Assembly (NCBI GenBank): GCA_016178785.1 | Contig: JACOSO010000043.1 | Span: forward strand, 124,001-188,000 | DNA length: 64,000 nt | Direction: 5' to 3' | Source: Bacteroidota bacterium | Lineage (GTDB): Bacteria; Bacteroidota; Bacteroidia; Cytophagales; Cyclobacteriaceae | In this document: positions 53,701 through 62,500 of the stretch, piece by piece | Layout: each line of letters opens with the position of its first letter | How positions within the stretch are numbered: the first letter of the stretch is position 1 | Made by a program: the position numbers and the translations under genes | Notes under the pieces: model-generated | Told to the model about the DNA's origin: nothing | What the model saw: only the letters and a program-made list of their open reading frames with translations | Databases searched by the model: none

Positions 53701-56700
53701 TAATCCGGTGTACTCATCGTCAGGAACCGTTTGGGGAGACTTCAATGGCGATGGTTTTGATGACCTGATCATTCCTCAGCTTACTATTTTTAAAGGGTAC
53801 ATTCCGTATGTACCAACTATTTACAAAAACAATGGAGCTGGAGATTTTATAGCAACAGTACCAGGCGGCATCAGCAGTGCTTCGTATACAAATGCAGCAG
53901 TAGCTGATTACGACAATGACGGCAAACTCGATTTGTTTCTTACTGGCTACACGCAAAACTATCTGTACAAAGGCAATGGTGATTTTACATTTACTCTGAT
54001 TGATCCGTCACCGGTTAGCGAGACTGGCTTTGGTGATTTTGATTTGGGCATCAGTTGGAGCGACTACAATAAAGACGGCCTAGTTGATCTTTTGGTGGTT
54101 CCCAATACCGATTCACCTTTAAAAAATGTGAGATTCTTTACTCAGGGCCCTGTTAATACTTTTACCAAACAAACTACAGGCACATTGCCCTCAGTGGCAG
54201 TCAGTGGATCGACAGCCATTTGGGCAGACTACGATAATGACGGGGATCAGGACGTATTTATAAATAATAATGACAATACACCAGGAACAGTGAACTTGCT
54301 TTTGACAAACAATGGTGATGGAACTTTCACCAACGTGAATGCTGCCCCATTTACTACCGATACGGACCAAAGTACATTTTCTGCCTCGTGGGCCGATTAT
54401 AATAATGATGGATTCCTTGATCTTTTTATTGGTGTTAGTAAGACGACTACTGGTAATCTTCTGTATAAGAACAACGGCAACGGCACATTTAGTAAACAAA
54501 GCATGAATACTTCTGTAACGGAACCTCTGCTTTCTAATGATCAGACGTTCTCAACTAGTTGGGGTGACATAAATAACGATGGCTATCTTGATTTGATGAT
54601 CAATGTTGTTGGTGGAAGCGGAAGCCGTATTTATATAAATAACAATGGCACCTCATTCACCAAGTATCTCAATGAAAAATTTAATGATACCAAGGCGGCT
54701 AGTCTTGGGTTGGCATTAGCTGACTACAACCACGATGGATTTCTTGACCTAGCCGTAAGTGCCCTTGACGTGGCAGATTTTAGTGGCAGCTCTAGAAAAA
54801 ATATTGGCCCTACTGTAAAGGACATTGTATTCAAAAACAATAATGCTGGTAATGGTAACAACTGGCTTGAATTAAGGCTTACCGGTACAACTTCAAATAG
54901 AATTGGAATAGGGACCAGGGTTACCTTAACAGCCGGTGGAAAAACTCAGATCCGTGAAGTGCAGTCCACCACGTCATTTGGAAGCCAGCCGAGTGCTATG
55001 GTTCATTTCGGACTTGGAGTAAACACAACGGTTACATCTCTTGCGGTGAAGTGGCCTTCGGGAATTATACAAAATTTGTCGAATGTAAATTCAAATCAAA
55101 TACTCAATATCACAGAAGACAACACTGGTCCAGTTGTGACTGCTCTTTCCCCTACTAACGGGGCGAGCAATGTGAATGCCAACACAACCATAGCCATAAC
55201 ATTAGATGAAACCTCAACCTCTACCGCATCGAAGTTCATTAAGCTTTATGAGACTTCAGATTTGGTTAATGCAGTCGCATCCATTGACGTGTCGTCAGTT
55301 ACGCCAAGCGGAAAGACCTTTACTTATACGCTCCCACAAACGTTGTTACCTTCTACAAGCTATTCGGTTACGGTGGATGCTGGTGCTTTTAAAGATGTTT
55401 ATGGCAACCCCTCGTTGGCTATTGACCCCGCTTCCTGGCAATTCACTTCTGCTGTAGGTCCTGCAGTAAGTCTTTTGAATCCGCTTAATAGCGCATCAAA
55501 CGTTGCTGTTAGTACTAAGATTGAAATCACTTTTGATAAGGCAATTACAGCCGTGGTGGGAAAAAAAATAACCGTAACGATTCAAGGCAGCGGTTCTCCT
55601 GAGTTCTCTTTAAATGTTACTGCAGGCACAATTGTCGGCAACAAAGTTTCATTTACGCCCCCAGCCTCATTGGGGTTTTTAAATATATATGATGTTCAGG
55701 TAGACGCAGGTGCATTTATTGATGTAAACGGGAACGCCACAACAGCTATTACTTGGTCATTTGTCACCCTTGATAACGTTGCTCCCACAATCACGTTTAC
55801 GCCCCCTCAATTAGATCGTAATTTCAGTTCAACACAATTTGCAGTAACGGCTGCCGACAACAGTGGCACAGTTTCTTCAGCCACTCTCTCTTATCGCAAG
55901 ATTGCTGGCGGTGTATTTACAGATTTGGCAGGAACGTTTGATGCCGTAAATAGCAAATGGAATTTTACCGTGCAAGAGTCATTCTTTGATGCCAATGGCC
56001 TTGAATTTTATTTGACAGCAAAAGATCCGGCAAACAACGTTGGAAGGCTTCCACTTGACCCTAATACGAATTTCTACTCTTATCTGAATTATAAGACTAC
56101 CGACAATGTGATACCTTCAAGCCAACTTGGTTTTGGGGGAACAGTAAGTGGTTGGAAAATTTTCACTATCCCTTTTGACCTTGGTACGAGTAGTGCAGTA
56201 AGTACTGTATTTGACGAGCTTTCTTCTTTGACTATTAAAGTGGATTGGCGAATGCTCACCTATAAAAACAATACCGCCTGGGCCGAGTACCCGGTAGATT
56301 TCTCTTCTTTTAGCAGAGGTCAAGGCTATTTCATTAATATCAAAAACCCCGTTACACTGAAAATGCCTGATGCTCCTGTATCCACTAATAACAGAAAAAA
56401 TCTTTTCCAGATGTCACTGAAAAAAGGATGGAATCAGATTGGCAATCCATACTTAACTGCCATCTCATGGGATGACGTAAAGAATTTCAGTGGTAATACA
56501 GGCCTTACAGGCACCGGTGCAGTTTTAAAGACATTGGCAAGCGGCAATTATGTAAATGCAACAACGCTTCAGCCATTTGAGGGCGGATTTGTTTTGGCAG
56601 AGAATGATGTAACGATATCCATTCCATTTGCCGGACAAACAACACCTGGAGGAAGACAAGAGAACGCCACATTTGGAAAAGAAGATTGGATTTTGCCAAT

Positions 56701-57397
56701 GGTCTTGAAAAGTGGCGAGACCGAAAATACCTTTGGCGGTATTGGCATGCATTCTAATGCCTCTGCATCATTTGATCAATTTGATGATGTGAATGCTCCA
56801 CGTTTTATGAATTATCTGGAGATGAACTTTGCGCACCCTAACCATTTCGCCAAAGACTTTGCGAGAGACGTAGTACCTCAGTCTAATGAATATACTTGGG
56901 AGTTTACGGTAGATTCTAACGTAAAAGGTTTGACAGATTTGAGGTGGGAAAATATTTCAAATGTTATCAAGGACATCTATCTGTATGACTTCAAGAACGA
57001 AACGATTGTAAACATGAAGGAAAGGAATTCGTATACCTTTGATTCAAAAAGTTCTTCAGTATTCAGAATTTATTATGGTGACAACATCGAATCTAAAATT
57101 AAACCACAGGCCATCACGCTTGGTGATGCCTATCCAAACCCGAGCAATAACAGCAAGGTGACTATTCCGTTCACTCTCCCAGACAGTCAATCTTCGTATC
57201 AAGTATTGCTTGAAGTATGTAATTCCATGGGTCAGAAAGTATTAACTTTGACAAACGGATTATTCAACTCAGGATTCTATTCATATCAGTGGGAACCAAA
57301 TGAAGAGTTAATTAGCGGACTATATATTTATCGGATGAAAGTTGTTGGCAAAGACAATTCATCCATATTAAGCAAAAAAATTATTGTAAACCGTTAA
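50765..57397 (+). CDS. Giant mosaic T9SS protein (propeller, FN3, FG-GAP, ASPIC/UnbV, Ig-like, sorting domain)
   Basis: The 2210-residue secreted protein consists of a signal peptide (1-21), a beta-propeller with many Asp-box repeats such as YKSTDNGVSW and YRSTDNGVTW (about 22-655), an FN3 domain (about 660-755), a spacer domain, a second FN3 (about 875-970), and FG-GAP/VCBS calcium-type repeats (about 985-1360: DFNGDGFDDL, DYDNDGKLDL, DYNNDGFLDL). An ASPIC/UnbV domain follows (about 1364-1450, IREVQSTTSFGSQPS), then two SbsA/Big_5 Ig-like domains (about 1455-1670), another Ig-like domain and a long T9SS-associated region. The C-terminal sorting domain (about 2118-2210) has AYPNPSNNSKVTIPF and SGLYIYRMKV. 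An adhesin or surface sensor role is likely but unproved. Confidence 0.9.
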   Translation: MRRILTFLILSISFNFSGFGQITWTKKTGPYGGAVKDVVVNPNTSVAFALSGDNNRGIIYKSTDNGVSWVEVTPNLFGNDIGRINDFQMSSNGTLLAVSNNNLFKTTDDGVTWTKMNTGTSSSNNGFDQGYEVAVNPINGTIYVSGYDYSQSKRVLFRSINGGSTFTKGASDTNNWFSKMSMVNNSTTNGIVFCVLGGQLYQSTNDGVNFNIVNPNADFSLVQSIASKSDNSQLALVTGNSTIYTLSTPFTTWSGPIAETNITNGTTYGSSAVLAYSTDNASLYLMDVQNHKFYKGTLLGVWTLVSSAFTVNYEYVAAFAAKDANTLYYGSDVSMFNSTNAGTNWNEASSGIEGIQFNNMVIADNGNIILAGGKPNISTNSGSSWSAISGISSPNTIAFKATTGSPKPIVLLGTGGGTCYRSTDNGVTWSSAGLAASPLNAYQFVSYDGTKILGYGSNQFFFSSNQGNTWSAAITISGTGWPTNFNIYNGNIVVDQNIIYAYVYDYTSSTYKFFKIVLNSSTSPTTGAATLLSLPPGITDVNAIGYLNGKVFLSGRPNSGNSSLNISSDGVTWTSNTSISGFHIDNDIPNDYLFVTERNGSGGPFTINLTRDEGVTSVQSTISGLNPNTTFIYGIAIDQNGIAYAGITGTSIWATTGTVITPLAPSSFQSSGAGTDRITLRWTDNASTETNFIIEKYNGVSFDSIGYTSSSSGTGKKVYYEVQNLQPNTSYQFRVYATNAGGNSAAVTATISTVASIATTLPDNHSWSGTVAYSNPTVQTPIALTNVGIKLLANGFFSITDIANGAIPSNTVVPGIFQESNGSTYLSPANAFEPNLNGTWNGTTLVLRWISAPNLSPETTGTVTLTKNGTDPAPGSPSSNGAYVYSTTGIEVSWVGSSFETSYTVERSTSNTFASIDRSLPPVLYPSTSVVDNVGLVLGTTYYYRVKAVNGTGTSAPSNTATVVFTKPFFTPAGTVVETNPVYSSSGTVWGDFNGDGFDDLIIPQLTIFKGYIPYVPTIYKNNGAGDFIATVPGGISSASYTNAAVADYDNDGKLDLFLTGYTQNYLYKGNGDFTFTLIDPSPVSETGFGDFDLGISWSDYNKDGLVDLLVVPNTDSPLKNVRFFTQGPVNTFTKQTTGTLPSVAVSGSTAIWADYDNDGDQDVFINNNDNTPGTVNLLLTNNGDGTFTNVNAAPFTTDTDQSTFSASWADYNNDGFLDLFIGVSKTTTGNLLYKNNGNGTFSKQSMNTSVTEPLLSNDQTFSTSWGDINNDGYLDLMINVVGGSGSRIYINNNGTSFTKYLNEKFNDTKAASLGLALADYNHDGFLDLAVSALDVADFSGSSRKNIGPTVKDIVFKNNNAGNGNNWLELRLTGTTSNRIGIGTRVTLTAGGKTQIREVQSTTSFGSQPSAMVHFGLGVNTTVTSLAVKWPSGIIQNLSNVNSNQILNITEDNTGPVVTALSPTNGASNVNANTTIAITLDETSTSTASKFIKLYETSDLVNAVASIDVSSVTPSGKTFTYTLPQTLLPSTSYSVTVDAGAFKDVYGNPSLAIDPASWQFTSAVGPAVSLLNPLNSASNVAVSTKIEITFDKAITAVVGKKITVTIQGSGSPEFSLNVTAGTIVGNKVSFTPPASLGFLNIYDVQVDAGAFIDVNGNATTAITWSFVTLDNVAPTITFTPPQLDRNFSSTQFAVTAADNSGTVSSATLSYRKIAGGVFTDLAGTFDAVNSKWNFTVQESFFDANGLEFYLTAKDPANNVGRLPLDPNTNFYSYLNYKTTDNVIPSSQLGFGGTVSGWKIFTIPFDLGTSSAVSTVFDELSSLTIKVDWRMLTYKNNTAWAEYPVDFSSFSRGQGYFINIKNPVTLKMPDAPVSTNNRKNLFQMSLKKGWNQIGNPYLTAISWDDVKNFSGNTGLTGTGAVLKTLASGNYVNATTLQPFEGGFVLAENDVTISIPFAGQTTPGGRQENATFGKEDWILPMVLKSGETENTFGGIGMHSNASASFDQFDDVNAPRFMNYLEMNFAHPNHFAKDFARDVVPQSNEYTWEFTVDSNVKGLTDLRWENISNVIKDIYLYDFKNETIVNMKERNSYTFDSKSSSVFRIYYGDNIESKIKPQAITLGDAYPNPSNNSKVTIPFTLPDSQSSYQVLLEVCNSMGQKVLTLTNGLFNSGFYSYQWEPNEELISGLYIYRMKVVGKDNSSILSKKIIVNR

Positions 57398-57409
57398 AAA
57401 AATAATCAT

Positions 57410-58600
57410 ATGAAAAAGTTGCTTGTCCTATTAGTTGGCATCGCAGCTGGCTTTAATCTAAGTGCTCAAAACGTGAGCACACGTACCAATGAATTTGAGG
57501 TTGACTTTAGTGACCCCAAAAAATTGGTCTACTCAGTTATCCCCGTGATCAACTGGATTACTCCTACCGCTGAAAGTAATTACGCGGGGGAACAGAAGTA
57601 CAAGATCAAATTTGAGATTGAGTCTTCAGCACCGATAAAAAATATTCAGATCACCATTAAGGAAGCGCCTGAATCTGCTTCCCGAGGAATGATCAATATC
57701 CAACCCACGACTGAAGAAGAAAAGCATAAAAATGTGGTTGAAAAAAGCGTCACATTGATGGATGGCAATAACATTGTCGAGATAGTAGCTGAGAATATGG
57801 ATGGCGTAAAAACGGTGAGTCACCGCACCATTCGGGTTGGCACCACAGGCTTGGCCGATGCCAGCAAACTTGACCGCACCGACTATGCCATTCTATTCAC
57901 CACCAATGATTACGACAACTGGCCTGATTTGGTGAACCCGGTGAAAGATGGCCGCGAGATAGCCGAAGAGCTGAAAAAGAATTATGGATATAAAGTGGAG
58001 GTAGTAGAAGGCGGCACACAATCTGAAATTTTGAAAAAACTTCGCGAGTACGCGGAGAGAAAATACAAACCATTGGATCAAGTGTTTATCTTCTTTGCAG
58101 GGCACGGGCAGTTTGACCAGACTTTTGGAGAAGGATTTGTTGTGACCAAAGAATCGCAGACCAATGACGATGCGAAGACCACTTACCTTTCGCACAATCG
58201 CCTGAGATCCATTATAAACAATATTCCATGCGAGCATATTTTCCTTGCCATGGATGTTTGTTTTGGCGGCACTTTTGATCAGGCCATTGCGCATCGCGGG
58301 CTTGATGAAGAAGTTTACAAAGAAGCATCGCAGGCTGAGATGGTGACCAGAAAGCTTACCTACAAAACAAGGAGGTATCTTACTTCGGGAGGGAAAGAAT
58401 ATGTGCCAGACGGACGCCCGGGAATGAATTCACCTTTTGCCAGAAAGCTTCTCGAGGCTTTGAGAAGCAGAGGAGGCAAGGATGCACTTCTTACGCTGGG
58501 TGAAATCAATACATATGTTGAGGCTTTGAAACCTCAACCAAGAGCTGGAGAATTTGGTGACAATGCTCCGGGCAGTGATTTTGTTTTCGTAATCAAGTAA
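57410..58600 (+). CDS. Secreted caspase-fold peptidase (C14 family) with N-terminal Ig-like domain
   Basis: This 396-residue protein has a signal peptide (1-19), an Ig-like beta-domain (about 45-140: INWITPTAESNYAGEQKY, IVEIVAENMDGV) and a caspase p20-type domain (about 150-396). The dyad is H232 in FIFFAGHGQFDQ and C284 in FLAMDVCFGGTFD, with YAILFTTNDYDNWPDL at the domain start, so it is predicted to be an active cysteine peptidase cutting after basic or acidic residues (unknown). It is the third gene after the giant protein (12-bp gap) and is followed by a strong terminator. It could process the giant protein or act on external targets; both are speculation. Confidence 0.88.
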   Translation: MKKLLVLLVGIAAGFNLSAQNVSTRTNEFEVDFSDPKKLVYSVIPVINWITPTAESNYAGEQKYKIKFEIESSAPIKNIQITIKEAPESASRGMINIQPTTEEEKHKNVVEKSVTLMDGNNIVEIVAENMDGVKTVSHRTIRVGTTGLADASKLDRTDYAILFTTNDYDNWPDLVNPVKDGREIAEELKKNYGYKVEVVEGGTQSEILKKLREYAERKYKPLDQVFIFFAGHGQFDQTFGEGFVVTKESQTNDDAKTTYLSHNRLRSIINNIPCEHIFLAMDVCFGGTFDQAIAHRGLDEEVYKEASQAEMVTRKLTYKTRRYLTSGGKEYVPDGRPGMNSPFARKLLEALRSRGGKDALLTLGEINTYVEALKPQPRAGEFGDNAPGSDFVFVIK

Positions 58601-58620
58601 GAGCAGATACCTTCTGTATT

Positions 58621-58656
58621 AAATGGCGAGTTCGAAAAATCGAGCTTGCCATTTTT
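58621..58656 (+). terminator. Rho-independent terminator after the caspase gene
   Basis: AAATGGCGAGTTCGA (58621-58635) pairs with TCGAGCTTGCCATTT (58640-58654) over 15 positions with two G-T wobbles and an AAAA loop, followed by T residues. It closes the operon that starts at 49975. Confidence 0.82.
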
Positions 58657-58800
58657 TATTAAAGCTTAGCTAAAAAAGTAGATTGGCTCGATTGAGGAAA
58701 ACAATCTTCAATCAAAACAGAAGCTATTTCCGTACTGCTTACATTTTGATTGGAGGCCATATCAAGGAGTGATTTACCTCGCTAAATCACCTCAAAAAAA

Positions 58801-58810
58801 TGTACATTAG
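58801..58810 (+). promoter_or_regulatory. Conserved upstream box of the small secreted protein gene (copy 2)
   Basis: TGTACATTAG lies 22 bp before the ATG at 58833 and matches TGTACCTTAG at 49944 with one difference, placed almost identically. It probably marks the promoter of the second transcription unit. The rest of the 58601-58832 gap holds the terminator above and no gene. Confidence 0.4.
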
Positions 58811-58832
58811 TGGTTCAAAAACCAACCTACCC

Positions 58833-59567
58833 ATGAGAAGATATTTTACTCTCATTGCTATTGCTTTTTCTTTCGGGGTTTCTGCGCAGACAGTTACCAT
58901 AAAAAAAGTAGAACTTGCCGGAGACAAAGTGTTCATCTATTTCGATTTGGATGATTCCAATTCCAGCCATGAATTTTCGCTGAACGTATTTGCATCTAGG
59001 GATAACTTTACCGTTCCCCTTGCCAGGGTAAAAGGTGATGTCGGCCAGGAGATTAAACCAGGTTCTAACAAAAAAATTGAATGGAAAATAATAGAAGAAT
59101 ACGGAGGCTATAAAGGCAAACTTGCGCTTGAGATCAGGGGTAAGGTTTACGTTCCGTTCGTTAAGCTCCAAAATTTTAGCACCGAGCAATCGTACAAAAG
59201 AGGTAAATCCTATGACCTGAATTTAAAAGCTGGGAGTACCAACCCTATCCACGTTGAACTTTATAAAGGAAGTCAGAGGATCAGTGGTGAGATGAATCAC
59301 CCCAACAACGGATCATACACATTAAGCATTCCGTCAAATGCGAAACCGGGCAGCGATTACCGTTTGAAAATCACCGATTCTAAAAGCAATGAGGATGTAG
59401 TCTATTCTCCTCTTTTTAAGGTAAAACCAAAACTGCCATTATTAGTGAAAGTTCTACCTGTGCTTGTAATAGGCGGAGCTGCGGCTGCTTTGGGCGGTGG
59501 CGGAAAAAAGGATACGGGATCATCTACGTCACCGGATATAGTGTTACCCCCTTTTCCTGGAAATTAA
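58833..59567 (+). CDS. Secreted two-domain protein with Kre9/KNH-like C-terminal part, copy 2
   Basis: This 244-residue paralogue of the 49975 gene has the same layout: signal peptide (1-18), two beta-domains, the hydrophobic VKVLPVLVIGGAAAALGG segment and a short tail. The start is ATG 58833, which precedes the signal peptide; an in-frame ATG at 58800 adds residues not found in the paralogue. The proteins differ at few positions. The DNA is almost identical in 58923-59165 but differs at many synonymous sites outside, which suggests gene conversion. It is followed 23 bp later by a second giant propeller gene, so the order of the first cassette is repeated. Confidence 0.8.
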   Translation: MRRYFTLIAIAFSFGVSAQTVTIKKVELAGDKVFIYFDLDDSNSSHEFSLNVFASRDNFTVPLARVKGDVGQEIKPGSNKKIEWKIIEEYGGYKGKLALEIRGKVYVPFVKLQNFSTEQSYKRGKSYDLNLKAGSTNPIHVELYKGSQRISGEMNHPNNGSYTLSIPSNAKPGSDYRLKITDSKSNEDVVYSPLFKVKPKLPLLVKVLPVLVIGGAAAALGGGGKKDTGSSTSPDIVLPPFPGN

Positions 59568-59590
59568 TTATGATTTAGACTGAATTTGTT

Positions 59591-62500
59591 ATGAGAAAAA
59601 AAATATACCTGATTGCGCTGTTCCTCATATTCCTTGTCTCGGCCAACGCGCAATGGACAGCTACCAGTGGCCCTTACGGAGGAAATATCCAGAGCTTAAA
59701 GCGATCTTCTTCTGGAGGCACTTCAGGAAACTTGTATGCGGTAATCAACCAAAAGCTTTACCAGTCCACAAATAATGGAGACAACTGGACGGCAAACAAC
59801 GCATCACTTTACCTGAATGATCTAATGATAGATACGGATGGGAAAATGTATGCTGTTAATTATTCAGTACTTTATTCTTCAAGCGATAATGGAACTACTT
59901 GGACGAGTGTGTCATCAAATCTTTTTCAGAGCTGCATTCATATTGATAAAGTTGGCCCGGATGGAGTTTTTGTGGTATGGGGTTATTCTGGCGTCTATGT
60001 TTCGATTGACAAGGGAGTTAGCTGGACGCAAATATCTTCCTTGAATTTTGCTCAAAATGGTGGCCCGAGTGTAGTATCGAATGCGGCTGGAGATATTTTT
60101 TACGCCACGTCTTCAAATCAGATATGGAAACATCCTTATAAGGCACTTACAACCAACTGGAGTCCGTCTAACATGACGCAGACCCCTTATTCAATACCTG
60201 CCGGTGATTACATCAATAACATAACAATTGATGGGGCAGGGAGATTATATGTTGTATCTTATTATGATCTTTTCAAATCAACTGATGCGGGCGGTTCGTT
60301 CACGTCAATCAAGGCCAGTTTGGCTCCTGCGACTTACTTCAATGGGAATTTAGGAACCGATGGCTCTGCTGTTTATTTGTTTAGCAATGCCCAAGCTAAA
60401 ATTTATAAGTCAATTGATCAGGGAGCATCATGGACTTCCACTGCATCTCCGACTGTTAGCTATGGGTCCAATGTAATAATTTCTCTATTTACTTCTTCGA
60501 GCACTTTTTTCATTGGAACTTCTGGAGATGGAGTCTTCCGCACCACCGATACTGGAGCCACATGGCTCTTTAAGAGTACTGGACTTACGGGGGGAAATTA
60601 CAATGATATTGTTGTAGCTAGTACCACGAACAAGTTGATCGTGGTAAAGGGTGGGTCTGGCTATTGGTCTTCGACAGATGGTGGAGTTAACTGGACGATT
60701 AACTCCTTATCATCGTATACCAATCACGCAATGAAACTCGCGAATGGGAATATCATTTTATATGGCTCTCGGGTTTATAGATCTACTGATAATGGCGCGA
60801 CATTCACAGATGACGGAGTCTCTTATGGAGATGTGAAGATTGTAGAGGCCAGCAATGGGGACTTGTATGGTTTTAGATATGGCAAAATCTCTAAGTCGGT
60901 AAATAGTGGAGCCACCTGGAGCGATTTGACCATAACAGGTCTCCCAAGTCCGGCTTCATTTTATTTTCAAGGCGCTGCTATTGATGCAACTACCAATTTT
61001 ATTTTCCAATTGTACGATCAAAATGTAAGTCAGTACAAACTCTTCAAAATGGTTGGTACTACGGCCACATTATTGACTTCTCCATATACCTCTAATTTTT
61101 CTAATGTTTTCTTTCAGAATAGTAAGTTTTATGTAGCACAATACTCCTCTTACTATTACACTACCGACTTAGGTGCAAATTGGACGACCGTAGGTTTTTC
61201 TGGCAATGCTGTCTTTCCCGTAAAGAATGTGTCTTATTCAGGAGTAGCCGTAAGCAAAAATGGTAGCCTATATATTTCTCAAGATGATGGAGGTTCCTGG
61301 AACAATTCCACTTTGCCAGCGGCTACACCCAATGCCTATATTACCAGTATTGGCACAGATGCATCAGGCAATTATTTTGCCGCTGCCAATGGTGCTTCTG
61401 TTTTAAAATTTACTTCAGCATTACTTGTCGACCCCACAACCTTGCCAGCTTATATTAATTTTAACTGGCAACCGTTGAGCGGGCCATACGGTGGTAGAGT
61501 AACAAAGATTCAAAGTACTTCCGATGGAAATACGCTCTTTGCTGTAGTCGGTCAGCTGGGTTCTACTAGTAGACTGTGGAAATATTCGGGAACAACATGG
61601 ACCCAAGTCAATCCAATATCAGCAAGTGGTGTGATCTGGGATGTTGAGGTTGATGCGAGTGGGAATGTTTATGCGCTGACAAATTCTAATCCACAGAAAG
61701 TTTATAAATCAGTAGACTTAGGGGCAACCTGGAACCCACTTACATCCACTAGTCTGCCTGGAACCGGTTCCAGTATTCGCAGAATTGAAGTTTTATCTGA
61801 TGGCTCAATTTTGGCTTTCGGAAGCAATGGTACTAAAGGCGCAATTTATAAATCAAGTGATGACGGGGCATCTTTTACTGTAAAATTTACGAGTGCTTCT
61901 TCTACTAATATTTTTTATGGAGCAGACGCCAACACCAGCTCCAGGAAGCCTGCTGTAAGTCCTTCCGGGGCTATAGCCATTTTTGGTCTGCCTTCTGAAG
62001 GATTATTGGTATCCACGAACAATGGCGATACGTGGAGTGTAATCACACTCCCGGCCTCAATGCTTGATCCTACCAATGGATTTGTAGGCTCATACATGTA
62101 TGATAAAGATGGCAATTTGATTATGCACACCATCGTAGATACAACAATTCCGCTTTGGTCTACGGATGTTTGGAAGTCAGCCAACAACGGAGCAACATGG
62201 GTTGCCCTCAATACACCCACGGTTTCCACCCCTGGAGGAACAGGCAATTATAGCAAGCGGGTAATAGCTTTGGGAACGGGCGAGTACTTAATGTGCATTC
62301 AATCCCAATTTGATTGCTACCGGTCTACCGACAAAGGAGCTACCTGGATAAACATTGGCAATGTTGGTGATGTATTTATTTGGTCGTATACCATCGGGAC
62401 AACGTCTTACATTTTGGGTAGTAGCGATGCGGGTATTTTAAAGACAACAGATGGTGGGCAAAACTTTAGCGCATTCAGCAATGGAATCCCTCACCCTAGT

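Noticed and set aside
53358-57000. Minus-strand open frames inside the giant protein genes
   Set aside because: They are short, lack family features, and lie antisense to a long frame with clear domains.
58800-58832. Start of the second small secreted protein at ATG 58800
   Set aside because: The extra residues precede the signal peptide and have no counterpart in the paralogue. The promoter-like box also lies at this position.
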